Below, piece after piece: positions 7,893 through 17,134 of a DNA stretch of 64,000 nt. Source of the stretch: Rubellimicrobium mesophilum DSM 19309 (GTDB lineage: Bacteria > Pseudomonadota > Alphaproteobacteria > Rhodobacterales > Rhodobacteraceae). The stretch lies in the NCBI RefSeq assembly GCF_000600335.2, contig NZ_KK088521.1, positions 124,001 to 188,000 on the forward strand, read 5' to 3'. Numbering within the stretch: position 1 is the first letter of the stretch; each line of letters begins with the position of its first letter. The position numbers and the translations under genes are program-made. The notes below the pieces were generated by a model, which saw only the letters and a list, made by a program, of their open reading frames with translations, had not been told where the DNA came from and did not search any database.

Positions 7893-9395
7893 ATGGGCAT
7901 GATCCGACGGGTGAGGGCGGACGAGCGCGGGACGGTGCTCGTCTTCGTCGCCTTGGCCCTGGCGGTGTTCCTGGGCCTCGTGGCGATGTCCTTCGACCTC
8001 GGCCGGGTCGCGGCTACCCAGTCGGACCTCCAGAGCTTCGCCGACAACATGGCCCTGGCCGTGGCGGGCGAGCTGGATGGCAACGCCGACGCCCTCACCC
8101 GGGCCGAGGCGGCCGCGGTGGCGATGATCACCGACACGCAGAGCTTCGGCTCCGGCGACCGGACCCTGAACCGGAGCGACGTGACGCTGACCTACCTTTC
8201 CAAGCTCGGCGATGAGACGAAGGGCGAGGCGGACACCGTCGCGACGACCGCGCGCGCGGCCCGCTTCGTGAAGGTGGACGTCAACGCCCACGGGGTGCAG
8301 ATGGCCTTCGCCTCGGCGGTGAGCGTGCTGACCGGTGGATCGGCCACGAACATGGCGGTGGCGGCATCCGCCGTCGCGGGGTTCACCCAGGTCGCCTGCC
8401 AAGTCACGCCGCTGATGTTCTGCCTGCCCGACGCCAGCTACAGGGCCGAGGACCACGTGGGCGACATGATCCGGCTGCGCACCGCGCGCTCGGGCGCCTC
8501 CTGGGGACCGGGCGACTTCGGCTTCCTCGATACCGCCCAGATCCCCGTCGCCCCGGGCGGCCCCTGCGACGGGCTGAGCGGCCAGAAGCTCGACGCCTGC
8601 CTCATCAGCGGCATCGGCAGCGTGGCCCTGTGCTTCGACATGCGCGGCGTCGATACGCTCCCCGGCCAGCGGGGCGGCCAGGAGGACGCCTACTTCAACG
8701 TCCGGTTCGACATGTATGGCCAGACGATGAACAACGACGGCAAGAACCCGGTCTTCGCACCGGCGCCCAACGTGGTCGCGGGCCTGGTGCCGGACACCAA
8801 GGGCAAGAGCGGCACCAGCGACTTCTGCAAGATGCAGCCGCAGACCGATCCCGCGACCGCGACGTCGATGGCGCTGCCGCAGGATACCTGCATCGCGAAT
8901 GACACCTGCCGCTTCGGCAGCGGCGACTGGGACCGCGCCGCCTACGTCGCGATGAACCACAACGGCACCGATCCCGAGGTCGACCCGCTGAATCCCCGGA
9001 CGCGCTACCAGATGTACCTGGACGAGATCCACAACGCGAACCTCGTCTCGTCCACGGCGCCGATCCTGCCCTCCACCACCTCCGCCGGGACGACCCGGCC
9101 GGAGAACGGGCGGCCCCAGTGCTTCCAGCCGCCCAAGACGGGCTACACGGCGCCGGATGCCGACCGTCGCGTCATCGTCGCCGCCGGCATCGACTGCGGC
9201 GCGAACCCGGTGGGCGGCCGGACCACGGGCGTCCCGGTCAAGGAATTCTTCCGGGTCTTCCTGACCGAGCCGGTCCGCGCCAACGGCACCACCCCGCCGA
9301 CGTTCGACATCCTGGGCGAGATCGTCGGCAGCGCGGGTGGCGCGGGCTCGACCGAGGACGACCAGTTCCGCGACGTCGTGCAGCTCTATCGGTGA
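7893..9395 (+). CDS. TadG-like pilus assembly protein with N-terminal TadE/G membrane segment
   Basis: The 500-residue product opens with a basic stretch and a type IV pilin-like helix (ERGTVLVFVALALAVFLGLVAMSFDLGRVAA), the signature of TadG-like proteins, and then a long periplasmic part of about 450 residues with several cysteines (for example CQVTPLMFCLPD and CDGLSGQKLDAC) likely to form disulfides. I do not see a von Willebrand A motif. It probably acts as a minor pilin-like or anchoring component. Its stop overlaps the start of the next gene (TGATG). Confidence 0.8.
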   Translation: MGMIRRVRADERGTVLVFVALALAVFLGLVAMSFDLGRVAATQSDLQSFADNMALAVAGELDGNADALTRAEAAAVAMITDTQSFGSGDRTLNRSDVTLTYLSKLGDETKGEADTVATTARAARFVKVDVNAHGVQMAFASAVSVLTGGSATNMAVAASAVAGFTQVACQVTPLMFCLPDASYRAEDHVGDMIRLRTARSGASWGPGDFGFLDTAQIPVAPGGPCDGLSGQKLDACLISGIGSVALCFDMRGVDTLPGQRGGQEDAYFNVRFDMYGQTMNNDGKNPVFAPAPNVVAGLVPDTKGKSGTSDFCKMQPQTDPATATSMALPQDTCIANDTCRFGSGDWDRAAYVAMNHNGTDPEVDPLNPRTRYQMYLDEIHNANLVSSTAPILPSTTSAGTTRPENGRPQCFQPPKTGYTAPDADRRVIVAAGIDCGANPVGGRTTGVPVKEFFRVFLTEPVRANGTTPPTFDILGEIVGSAGGAGSTEDDQFRDVVQLYR

Positions 9396-9898
9396 TGGCC
9401 ATGGCCCCTCGGTCCCTCCTCCGCCACCTTGTCCGATCCGACCGCGGGGTCGCCCTGGTAGAGTTCGCCTTCGCCCTGCCCCTGCTCATCATGCTCTTCG
9501 CGGTCATCATCGAGGGCGGGCGGATGATGTGGTCCTATCAGACCGCCGTCGCCGAGGTGCGCAACGCGGCACGCTACGTCGGGAGGGTCGTGCACTCGGA
9601 CATCTGCACGTCCGGGAAGACGGTGGCCGACTACGTCAGCGTCTCGGACCTGGCCACCCATCTGAGCGGCGTCCTGCCGACCCAGGTCCAACTGGACACG
9701 ACCGTGCCGCCGGGGGTGACCGTGACCCGCACCTGCGTCGCCGGATCGTTCCGCCTTGCCTCCACGCCCATCGCGACCGTCTCGGCCAAGGTGCGGATCA
9801 ACCTCCCCTTCGAGGGCCTCTTCGACATCGTGGGGCTCGGGATGGCGCCGTACCTCGTCACCACCATCACCGACAACACCCGGGTGTTCGGATCATGA
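9395..9898 (+). CDS. tadE: TadE-like pseudopilin 1
   Basis: The 167-residue protein has the TadE pattern: SDRGVALVEFAFALPLLIML, with the G|xxxxEF pseudopilin cleavage context and a hydrophobic helix, followed by a periplasmic domain containing two cysteines. TadE proteins are processed by the prepilin peptidase and are needed for pilus biogenesis. It overlaps the genes on both sides (TGATG in front, ATGA behind), so it is part of a tightly coupled set. An alternative ATG lies two codons downstream. Confidence 0.85.
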   Translation: MAMAPRSLLRHLVRSDRGVALVEFAFALPLLIMLFAVIIEGGRMMWSYQTAVAEVRNAARYVGRVVHSDICTSGKTVADYVSVSDLATHLSGVLPTQVQLDTTVPPGVTVTRTCVAGSFRLASTPIATVSAKVRINLPFEGLFDIVGLGMAPYLVTTITDNTRVFGS

Positions 9899-10563
9899 GC
9901 GCGACGCACCACCTTCGGCGGCTTCGTCGCGACGACAGGGGCACCACGGTCGTGGAGCTGGCCTTCGTGATCCCGCTGCTCCTCCTGTTCTTCTTCGTCC
10001 TGCTCGACTTCGGGCGCCTGACCTACACCTGGGCCATGGCCGAGAAGGCGACGTCGATGGCGGCGCGCATGGCCGCCGTGCGCACGCCCGTGGATTGCGG
10101 CGGCAAGACGTTGCCGCTGACGAACGCGAGGGTGACCGGCTCCGCCGTCCAGTTCGGCGCGTCCTGCAGGCCGCAGAACCCGTCCGACCCCAGCCCCTGC
10201 GTCGCGGTCGCCGCGATGGTCTGCTCCGGAACCAGCGCGAACGCGACGGCGAACCGGATCTTCACGACGATCCAGCCGCTCCTGCCCAACGGCGCGGGAG
10301 CGGGGAACCTGAAGTTCACCTACACGAATGATCCCAGCATGAACTTCCTTGGCGGTCCCTACGTCCCGTCGTGAAGGTGGAGCTCCAGGGACTCTCCTTC
10401 GGCTTCGCCTCGCCGCTTCTCGGCCTCGCCCGGCTGGCCGGGGCGATCACCACGGGCGACACCCCGCCGCCATCCCCTCCCCTCGATGAGCGTGTCGCTC
10501 CCGGGGGAGGACCTGAACAAGGGCATGTGCGACTCGACCCCCACAGCATCGGGCTGCACCTGA
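9895..10563 (+). CDS. tadE: TadE-like pseudopilin 2 (two compensating frameshifts)
   Basis: The N-terminus is a clear TadE protein (DDRGTTVVELAFVIPLLLLF). In the raw sequence it stops at 10374 after 159 residues. However, the DNA right after that stop still codes in another frame (VKVELQGLSFGFASPLLGLA) and then, back in the first frame, gives SMSVSLPGEDLNKGMCDS and stops at 10563. One missing G near 10368 and one extra C in the run 10479-10482 reconcile this, for an intact length of 222 residues and a gap of 17 bp to cpaE. The tail fits what I expect of TadE-like proteins in this family, so I read the gene as extending to 10563. Confidence 0.75.
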
Positions 10564-10580
10564 AAACAGGAGACCAGGCC

Positions 10581-11790
10581 ATGACCACCAAGACCAAGAC
10601 CCAGATCGCCCCTGGTCGGCGCCGGCGCCGAGACCGACGGGATCGACGCCGCCCTCCGGGCCATGCCGGACGTGGAGCTGGAGCGGCGCGAGGGCTCGCT
10701 CACCCGGCTCAACGGCGCGGCCTACCGGCTGTCGGCGACGGCGGACGTGATCCTCTTCCGCACCACGCCGGGCGAGGACCTCGACCTCGAGGCGATCCGC
10801 ACCCTCCACAAGTCGCCCGAGCGGACGGCGAGCCTGATCGCCCTGACGGCGCCGGACCTGCCGCTCGCGGAGGCGCGGCGGATCATCCAGGCGGGCGTCA
10901 CCGACGTGCTGCCCTGGGACACCGACGCGGACGAGCTGCGTCAGCACCTCGACCGCTGGAGAAAGCCCAAGCTGCCGGCGCTCTACGAGGCGCCGCAGCA
11001 CCGTCGCGGCAAGGTCGTGACCGTGGCGCAGGCGCGCGGCGGGATCGGGGCCTCGACGCTGGCCGTCAACCTCGCCGACCGGCTGATGGACCGGCGGGGC
11101 CTGCGGAAGGTCGCGCGCAACCGCGTGGTGGTCCTGGATCTCGACCTCCAGTTCGGGTCGGTGTCGAGCCTTCTCGACGTCAAGGAGAACGAGGCGCTCT
11201 ACCAGATGGCCACCGACGGCACGGTGCCGGACGCGACCTTCGTCAACCATGCGCTGGCGAGCACGCCCCAAGGTCTCTGGGTGCTGGGCGCGCCGTCGCG
11301 GTTCGCCCCGCTCGAGGTGCTCACCGCCGTCCAGGTCGGTGCCCTGGTGGACGCGCTGTCGGACCAGTTCGACTACGTGGTGATCGACCTGCCGCGCAGC
11401 CTCGTGCTCTGGATCTCGGCGGTGCTGGAGCGGACCGACCGGCTGATGCTGGTCACGGACTGCACCGTGCCCTCGGTCCGGCAGTCGCGGCGGCTCCTCG
11501 ACCTCTATCTCGAGAACAACCCCGCGCTCCATGTCGAGGTCGTGATGAGCCAGGAGCACAAGCCGCTGGTCCGGGGCAGCCATCACCGCGAGGCGGCCAA
11601 GCTTCTGGAGCGGCCGTTCACGCACTGGCTGCCCTTCGACCCGCGTGCCGTCCGCAAGGCGAGCGACCGGGGGCTGCCGCTGTCGGCCGCCGCCGGAAGC
11701 TCGCCGCTGTCGAAGTCGATCGCCGCGCTCGGCCGCGACACCCTCGCGGCCCTGATGCGCAACGAACCCGCCCACGCCCGCCGTCACTAG
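10581..11790 (+). CDS. cpaE: CpaE/TadZ-family pilus localisation ATPase (one frameshift near the start)
   Basis: The main frame (from about 10612) has a receiver-like N-terminal domain (VILFRTTPGEDLDL) and a MinD/ParA-like domain with ARGGIGASTLAVNLA, VVLDLDLQFG and YVVIDLPRS. The P-loop lacks the usual lysine (GGIGAST), as in many TadZ/CpaE proteins, which place the pilus machine at the pole. The best start is ATG at 10581 with AGGAGA 7 bases upstream; that frame joins the main one if one C is removed from the run 10609-10612, giving QIALVGAGAETDGIDAALRA and 402 residues. Without the correction only a start at 10663 would be available. Confidence 0.85.
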
Positions 11791-11798
11791 GAGTCGTC

Positions 11799-13193
11799 AT
11801 GTTCCGCAACTTCACCCGCCCGTCCGACGTCTCCCAGGCCAAGGTCGTGCCCCTGGGCGCCACGGGCCAGGCCGCGCGCGCCAGCGCGCCGTCCGTGGCC
11901 GACTACGTGACCACCGAGGAGCGCGAGCTGGTCAAGCGGCTCGAGCTCAAGAGCCGACTGCACGACGCCGTGCTCGACCGGCTGAACCTCAACGTGATCG
12001 AGAAGGTCGACGCCGAGGACCTCCGCCGCGAGGTGACGGCGCTCGTGAGCCAGGTGCTCTCGGCCGAGAACACCCCCCTTCCCGCCGCCGAGTTCAAGTC
12101 CATCGTCGAGGAGCTGCTCCATGAGGTCATGGGGCTCGGGCCGCTGGAGCCGCTGCTGGCCGACCCGACCATCAACGACATCCTCGTGAACGGCTATCGC
12201 AACGTCTACGTGGAACGGTTCGGCGTCCTCGAGAAGGTGCCGACCCGCTTCCGCGACGAGCGGCACCTGCTGCGGATCATCGACAAGATCGTCAGCCGCA
12301 TCGGCCGGCGCGTAGACGAGAGCCAGCCCTGGGTGGACGCGCGCCTCGAGGACGGGAGCCGGGTGAACGCGATCATCCGGCCCTGCTCGATCGACGGGCC
12401 CTCCATGTCGATCCGCAAGTTCGCCAAGAAGCCCTACACGATGGAGCGGCTGGTGGACACCGGGGCGCTGTCGCCCAAGGCGGCGCAGCTTCTGAAGGGC
12501 CTCGTGCAGGCGCGGATGAACGTGCTGATCTCCGGGGGCACGGGCTCGGGCAAGACGACGATGCTCAACGCCATGTCGTCCTTCATCGACGAGCGCGAGC
12601 GGATCGTCACCATCGAGGACGCGGCGGAGCTGCAGATGCAGCAGGCCCATGTGGTCCGCCTGGAGACCCGTCCGCCGACCCCGACCGGCGGGGGCGCCGT
12701 GACCCAGCGCGACCTCGTGCGAAACGCGCTGCGGATGCGGCCCGACCGCATCATCGTGGGCGAGGTGCGCGGCGCCGAGACCTTCGACATGCTCCAGGCG
12801 ATGAACACGGGCCACGACGGGTCGATGACCACCGTGCACGCCAACACCGCGCGCGACGCCCTGGGACGCCTGGAGCAGATGGTGACGATGATGGGCGTGG
12901 ACTTCCCGCTCTCGGCCATCCGGGGGCAGATCGCCTCGGGCCTGCATTTCGTGGTGCAGCTCTCGCGCCTCGCCGACGGCCGGCGCCGGGTGATGAGCGT
13001 GAGCGAGATCACCGGCATGGAAGGCAACGTCATCACCATGCAGGACATCTTCGTCTACCGGAAGAAGGGACGGTCGGAGTCCGGCGAGGTACTGGGCGAC
13101 TTCGTCCCGACCGGCCTCCGCCCGCGCTGCGCCGACCAGCTCGCCGCCGCCGGGGTGGACCTCGACGCGACCGCCTTCATCGCGGAGCGCTGA
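11799..13193 (+). CDS. cpaF: Tad pilus secretion ATPase CpaF/TadA
   Basis: This 464-residue VirB11-type ATPase has Walker A GGTGSGKT at 246-253, an aspartate box (TIEDAAELQMQQ), Walker B region (RIIVGEVRGAE) and the His box (GHDGSMTTVHAN). It forms the hexameric motor that powers Flp pilus extension and possibly retraction, working with TadB and TadC. The length and motif order are typical. It lies 8 bp after cpaE, with GGAG just before the ATG. Confidence 0.95.
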   Translation: MFRNFTRPSDVSQAKVVPLGATGQAARASAPSVADYVTTEERELVKRLELKSRLHDAVLDRLNLNVIEKVDAEDLRREVTALVSQVLSAENTPLPAAEFKSIVEELLHEVMGLGPLEPLLADPTINDILVNGYRNVYVERFGVLEKVPTRFRDERHLLRIIDKIVSRIGRRVDESQPWVDARLEDGSRVNAIIRPCSIDGPSMSIRKFAKKPYTMERLVDTGALSPKAAQLLKGLVQARMNVLISGGTGSGKTTMLNAMSSFIDERERIVTIEDAAELQMQQAHVVRLETRPPTPTGGGAVTQRDLVRNALRMRPDRIIVGEVRGAETFDMLQAMNTGHDGSMTTVHANTARDALGRLEQMVTMMGVDFPLSAIRGQIASGLHFVVQLSRLADGRRRVMSVSEITGMEGNVITMQDIFVYRKKGRSESGEVLGDFVPTGLRPRCADQLAAAGVDLDATAFIAER

Positions 13194-13196
13194 GCC

Positions 13197-14168
13197 ATGA
13201 CCCCGGGCCTTCAGGACCAGGAAGTCATCTATCTCGTCTATGTCGGCGTGGCGCTCGGGGTCTTCCTGCTCGTCACCGGGCTGGGCCAGCTCCTCACGCG
13301 CGGCGAGAACGCGGCGGAGGCCCGCAACCGGCGCATGAAGATGATCGGGCGGGGCGCCTCGACCGAGGAAGTCCTGGCGCTCCTCAAGGCGCCGGAGGAT
13401 TCGGGCCTGCTGCGGCGCATCCCGGTGCTGGGGAACCTCGCGCGGGAGATGCGCCGGGCCGGGATGACGATGTCGCCCGCGCACCTCCTGCTCTTCTGCC
13501 TCCTGGGCGGCGTGGCGCTCGGGCTCTTCGCGGTCCGCGTGCTGCCGCCGATACAGGCCTTCGCCGTGGCGATCGGCGTCTCGCTCCTCCTGCCGGTGGC
13601 GGTGGTCGGGGCGAAGCGGCGCAAGCGCGTGGAGGCGCTGGTGGCCCAGCTCCCGGACGCGCTCGACCTGATGTCCCGGGGCCTCAAGGTCGGACACCCG
13701 CTCAACACCTCGATCGGCGCGGTGGCCAAGGAGATGCCCGACCCCGTCGGGACCGAGTTCGGCCTGATCTTCGACCAGGTGAGCTACGGGGACGACCTCG
13801 TGGCCGCCGTGCAGGAGTTCGCGCAGCGGGTGGACATCGAGGACGTCCACTACCTGGCCGCGAGCATCGCCATCCAGCACGGGACCGGCGGCGACCTCGC
13901 CCGGGTGATCGAGGTCATGGCCAAGGTGATCCGCGGCCGCATCGCGATGCGGCGGCGCATCCGGGCGATCTCGTCGGAAGGGCGGCTCTCGGCCTGGTTC
14001 CTGTCCGCGATTCCGGTGGCGATCTACACCTTCACCTCGATCTCCTCGCCCACCTACTTTGGCGGCGTGATCGCGGACCCGCTCTACGTGCCGATGATGT
14101 CGGTGATCGTGGTCCTGGTGGTCACCAACGCCCTCGTGCTCCGCAAGCTCGTCAACTTCCGCATCTGA
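13197..14168 (+). CDS. tadB: Tad pilus inner-membrane platform protein TadB
   Basis: The 323-residue protein has an N-terminal helix, a central type II secretion system F domain (about residues 140-270, around LPDALDLMSRGLKVGHPL) and two hydrophobic segments near the middle and at the C-terminus. This is the GspF-like platform on which CpaF acts. It begins 3 bp after the cpaF stop. The paralogue tadC follows immediately. Confidence 0.92.
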   Translation: MTPGLQDQEVIYLVYVGVALGVFLLVTGLGQLLTRGENAAEARNRRMKMIGRGASTEEVLALLKAPEDSGLLRRIPVLGNLAREMRRAGMTMSPAHLLLFCLLGGVALGLFAVRVLPPIQAFAVAIGVSLLLPVAVVGAKRRKRVEALVAQLPDALDLMSRGLKVGHPLNTSIGAVAKEMPDPVGTEFGLIFDQVSYGDDLVAAVQEFAQRVDIEDVHYLAASIAIQHGTGGDLARVIEVMAKVIRGRIAMRRRIRAISSEGRLSAWFLSAIPVAIYTFTSISSPTYFGGVIADPLYVPMMSVIVVLVVTNALVLRKLVNFRI

Positions 14169-14175
14169 GGCCGCC

Positions 14176-15171
14176 ATGTTCGAACAGATCGAGTTCCTTG
14201 CCTCCCAGCTCGGCCTCACCCCGACGACGCTCCTGCTCGCGGGGATCGGGCTGGGCTGCATCCTGGGCTTCGTCGGGATCGCGGCGCTGGCCGGGGACCG
14301 CAACCCTGCCGCCGCCCGGCTCGCCGCGGGACGGAGCACCCGGATCACGGCGCGCGTGGACCGCGGGCTCCTGCGCAACCCCGACGAGGACCCGAAGGGC
14401 CTGGCCAAGGTCTTCGTGCCGACCGACCTCTCGCAGCGGGTCCAACTGGCCCGGGACCTCGCGCAGGCCGGCTTCTCGGGGCGCCACTCGGTCCGCAATT
14501 ACCAGTTGATCCGCGTGGTCTTCGGGGTGCTCCTCCCCGGGGCGCTCCTGGCGCTGCTGATCCTGGCCCGGACGCCCGGCGTCACGATGCCCTTGGACAT
14601 CCAGAGCCGTGTCGCGCACCTGACCAACAACCAGATCATGATCGGCCTCTCGCTCCTCGTGGCGACGGGCTACTTCGGGCCGCACTACTGGCTCCAGGGC
14701 CGGGTGGCCGAGCGGCGGCGGCGAATCGAGGAAGCCTTTCCGAACGCGCTCGACCTCCTGCAGGTCTCGGTCGAGGCGGGGCTCGGCTTCGACGCGGCCA
14801 TGACGCGCGTGGGCAACGAGCTGGCGCCGGTCTCGCCCGATCTCTCCTGGGAGTTCCTGTCGGTGCAGCGGCAGGTGCAGGCGGGACGCCCCCGCGAGGC
14901 GGCCCTGGCCGACATGGCCGCCCGCACCGGCGTGGAGACGGTCCGATCCTTCGCCAGCGTGGTGACCCAGTCGATGCAGTTCGGCACGAGCATGTCGGAG
15001 GCCCTTACGGCCTATGCCGCGGAAATGCGCCTCTATCGCGAGATGAAGGCGCAGGAGATGGCCAACAAGCTTCCGGTGAAGATGTCGGCCGTCCTGGCTT
15101 CGCTGATGCTGCCCGCAATGGTGCTCATAACCCTCGGCCCGGTGGTGATTCGCTTCATTCGCAATTTCTGA
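14176..15171 (+). CDS. tadC: Tad pilus inner-membrane platform protein TadC
   Basis: The 331-residue protein shares the GspF-type domain with TadB (FPNALDLLQVSVEAGLGFDAA, then FGTSMSEALTAYAAEMR) and ends in a hydrophobic helix (LASLMLPAMVLITLGPVVIRF). It forms the second half of the inner-membrane platform. It starts 7 bp after tadB and closes the core machinery block; a 246-bp gap with promoter-like features follows. Confidence 0.92.
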   Translation: MFEQIEFLASQLGLTPTTLLLAGIGLGCILGFVGIAALAGDRNPAAARLAAGRSTRITARVDRGLLRNPDEDPKGLAKVFVPTDLSQRVQLARDLAQAGFSGRHSVRNYQLIRVVFGVLLPGALLALLILARTPGVTMPLDIQSRVAHLTNNQIMIGLSLLVATGYFGPHYWLQGRVAERRRRIEEAFPNALDLLQVSVEAGLGFDAAMTRVGNELAPVSPDLSWEFLSVQRQVQAGRPREAALADMAARTGVETVRSFASVVTQSMQFGTSMSEALTAYAAEMRLYREMKAQEMANKLPVKMSAVLASLMLPAMVLITLGPVVIRFIRNF

Positions 15172-15256
15172 TCGCGGGAAATCGAGGGCATCCCCGGGCA
15201 TTGTTGAGCGATCCGGGCATGCCACATCCGACGCGTGTGTCGAAATTCGCCTAAGG

Positions 15257-15279
15257 GTTGAAATACACCATCTTTCAAC
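15257..15279. promoter_or_regulatory. Inverted repeat in front of the LuxR gene
   Basis: GTTGAAA (15257-15263) and TTTCAAC (15273-15279) form a perfect 7-bp inverted repeat with a 9-base centre, in an A+T-richer patch between tadC and the LuxR-type regulator. The 23-bp dyad symmetry suits a dimeric regulator. Nothing identifies the regulator; autoregulation is only a guess. Confidence 0.4.
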
Positions 15280-15417
15280 GGAGAGAATGCCATCTTCTTG
15301 ACGCAAACTCCGCTTCGCAGGATGGTGATCGCAGGGGAAGTCAGACACGCAACTCAACGATAAGTCGGACGAGCCTCGGGGCAGCGAGCGATAGGTTTTT
15401 GTCTGGAGTAGCGCCTC

Positions 15418-16275
15418 GTGGCCATTAGCGACGTTTTGAAGTCCGAACGCAGTTCCGTTCAAGTCGCAGGCACCTTTGCGGAATCAGGGCTGATCGCCGC
15501 CATCGCGAGCTGGTGCGAATGCCTGCAGGGCCGCCAGCCCCTCCTTGCCGCCCTGAAGCATCTGGCCGAGGGCCTGGACGCCCGCGCGATCTGCCTGTCG
15601 CGTCACTCGCGCGAGGCCGGGGGTTCCGTACGGTCGGTGATCTACAACCTGCCCTCGTCGGTGCGGCCCAGCGTCGAGGTGACTCGGTCCTATGCGGATT
15701 GCGTACTGGGCCGCTACGTCGACCGGCCGCGCCCGGCTTCGGTCTGGTTCTCCTCCTTCACCGAGGGCAACGACGACCCGTCGCTCGAGGTGTTCCAAGA
15801 GAGGGCACGCATCGCCGAGACCGTGATCGTGGCCCTCGCCCTCGAGGAAAAATGGGCCGACTACCTCGAGATCCACCTTCCGGTGGCGCCGGGCGGCGGG
15901 GCGCAGGGGCTCTTCAACACGCTGGCCGACACGCTGAGCCGAACCTGGATCCGCCGCAGCCCGGGGCTCTTCTCGGATGCGATGCTGGCGAGCCGGGCCC
16001 AGGGCCATTCGCCCCTGCGCGAACCGATCCTGAGCACCGCGAACCCCGCCCGCCTCTCCCGGGCCGAATTCCGGGTCTGCGTGCTGCTGAGCCGGGGCCT
16101 CAGCACCTCCTCCGTCTGCTCGGAGCTGTCGATCTCCCCCTCGACGCTGAAGGCCCATCTGCGGAGCATCTTCGCCAAGACCGAGACGAGCTCAATGACG
16201 GAGCTCCTCTACCTCCTGCTCGCCCCCTGGAAGGGCGAGGACAGGCTGGCCGGTCCGGCGGCGCGGCGGGCCTGA
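15418..16275 (+). CDS. LuxR-family transcriptional regulator within the Tad locus
   Basis: The 285-residue protein has a C-terminal LuxR helix-turn-helix (about residues 211-268: LSRAEFRVCVLLSRGLSTSSVCSELSISPSTLKAHL, read in two parts) and an N-terminal domain of about 200 residues that I do not recognise; it is neither a response-regulator receiver nor a clear autoinducer-binding domain. The start is GTG at 15418 with a GGAG upstream. It is followed after 3 bp by the prepilin peptidase, so it is co-transcribed with a pilus gene and is a candidate local regulator of piliation. Confidence 0.85.
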   Translation: MAISDVLKSERSSVQVAGTFAESGLIAAIASWCECLQGRQPLLAALKHLAEGLDARAICLSRHSREAGGSVRSVIYNLPSSVRPSVEVTRSYADCVLGRYVDRPRPASVWFSSFTEGNDDPSLEVFQERARIAETVIVALALEEKWADYLEIHLPVAPGGGAQGLFNTLADTLSRTWIRRSPGLFSDAMLASRAQGHSPLREPILSTANPARLSRAEFRVCVLLSRGLSTSSVCSELSISPSTLKAHLRSIFAKTETSSMTELLYLLLAPWKGEDRLAGPAARRA

Positions 16276-16278
16276 GTC

Positions 16279-16746
16279 GTGGAGCTGCTGCCCCTGGCCC
16301 TGGCCGCGCCGATCCTTCTCTGGATCGCCTGGACGGACTTCCGCGTCATGCGCATCCGCAACTCGGCGGTGCTGGCGGCGCTGGCAGTCTTCGTGCTCAC
16401 GATCCCGGCGATCGGCTGGCCGGAGGCGGGGTTCCGGCTGATGGCGGGGGTCATCGTCTTCGCCGCGGGCTTCGCCCTGTTCGCCGCGCGCATGGTGGGC
16501 GGCGGCGACGTGAAGATGGGCGCGGCGCTCATGCTCTTCGTGCCGACGGGCACCTACACGCTGTTCGCCTTCGTCTTCTCGGCGGCGATGCTGCTCGGCA
16601 TGGCGGTCGTGCTGACGCTGCGGGCTGTCCCGGCGCTGAGGCGGACCGGTACCGTCTCGCTGCGCGCCAAGGGCACCTTTCCCATGGGGATCGCCTTGGG
16701 CCTGAGCGGGGTGGCGCATCTCGGGGTGCTCGCGGCGCTGTCCTGA
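16279..16746 (+). CDS. cpaA: Prepilin peptidase CpaA/TadV (A24 family)
   Basis: This 155-residue membrane protein has the two catalytic aspartates of A24 aspartic peptidases: Asp20 in AWTDFRVMRIRN and Asp77 in GGGDVKM. It has four or more hydrophobic helices and lacks the methylase domain, as expected for Tad-specific peptidases. It should cleave the two Flp pilins and the TadE/G-like proteins. The start is GTG at 16279, 3 bp after the regulator gene. Confidence 0.9.
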   Translation: MELLPLALAAPILLWIAWTDFRVMRIRNSAVLAALAVFVLTIPAIGWPEAGFRLMAGVIVFAAGFALFAARMVGGGDVKMGAALMLFVPTGTYTLFAFVFSAAMLLGMAVVLTLRAVPALRRTGTVSLRAKGTFPMGIALGLSGVAHLGVLAALS

Positions 16747-17134
16747 ATCGAGGGATCGGTTCGCCGCCCGGCCAAGGGCTGCAGCCGATCGCATAGCCGG
16801 TCCGCCGCGCGGGTCCGCTTCGGGCCGCGTCCTTTCGGAATGCCGGTTGCCGGGCCGGACCTCCGGGTCTATCACCGGGCCTGCCCCGGCGGGATCTCCC
16901 TTGGGCAGCGCACCGGGATCGCATGCAGCATCGTTGTTCATTGCTGACCGGCCTGGGCCGGAAGCCGACGTCGCACCTCCCGATGCCGTGTCGGAAGGGG
17001 GCGGGTCCCTTCGGCCGCGCGGTGCCGTCCCTGATGTCCGGGGACCCTACACAGGCGCGACAGAAGGCGGCAGCCCGCTGGGGCGCCCGATGGGATAGCG
17101 TCGCCACTTCGGTCGCTTCAACGGAGGTCGGGGC
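16747..17134. other. Gene-free stretch between cpaA and kdsD
   Basis: No reading frame here is convincing. A 7-bp inverted repeat GGGTCCC (17003-17009) and GGGACCC (17041-17047) is present, and GGAGG just before 17135 is the ribosome-binding site of kdsD. The region presumably contains the kdsD promoter and the end of the pilus transcript. Confidence 0.5.
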
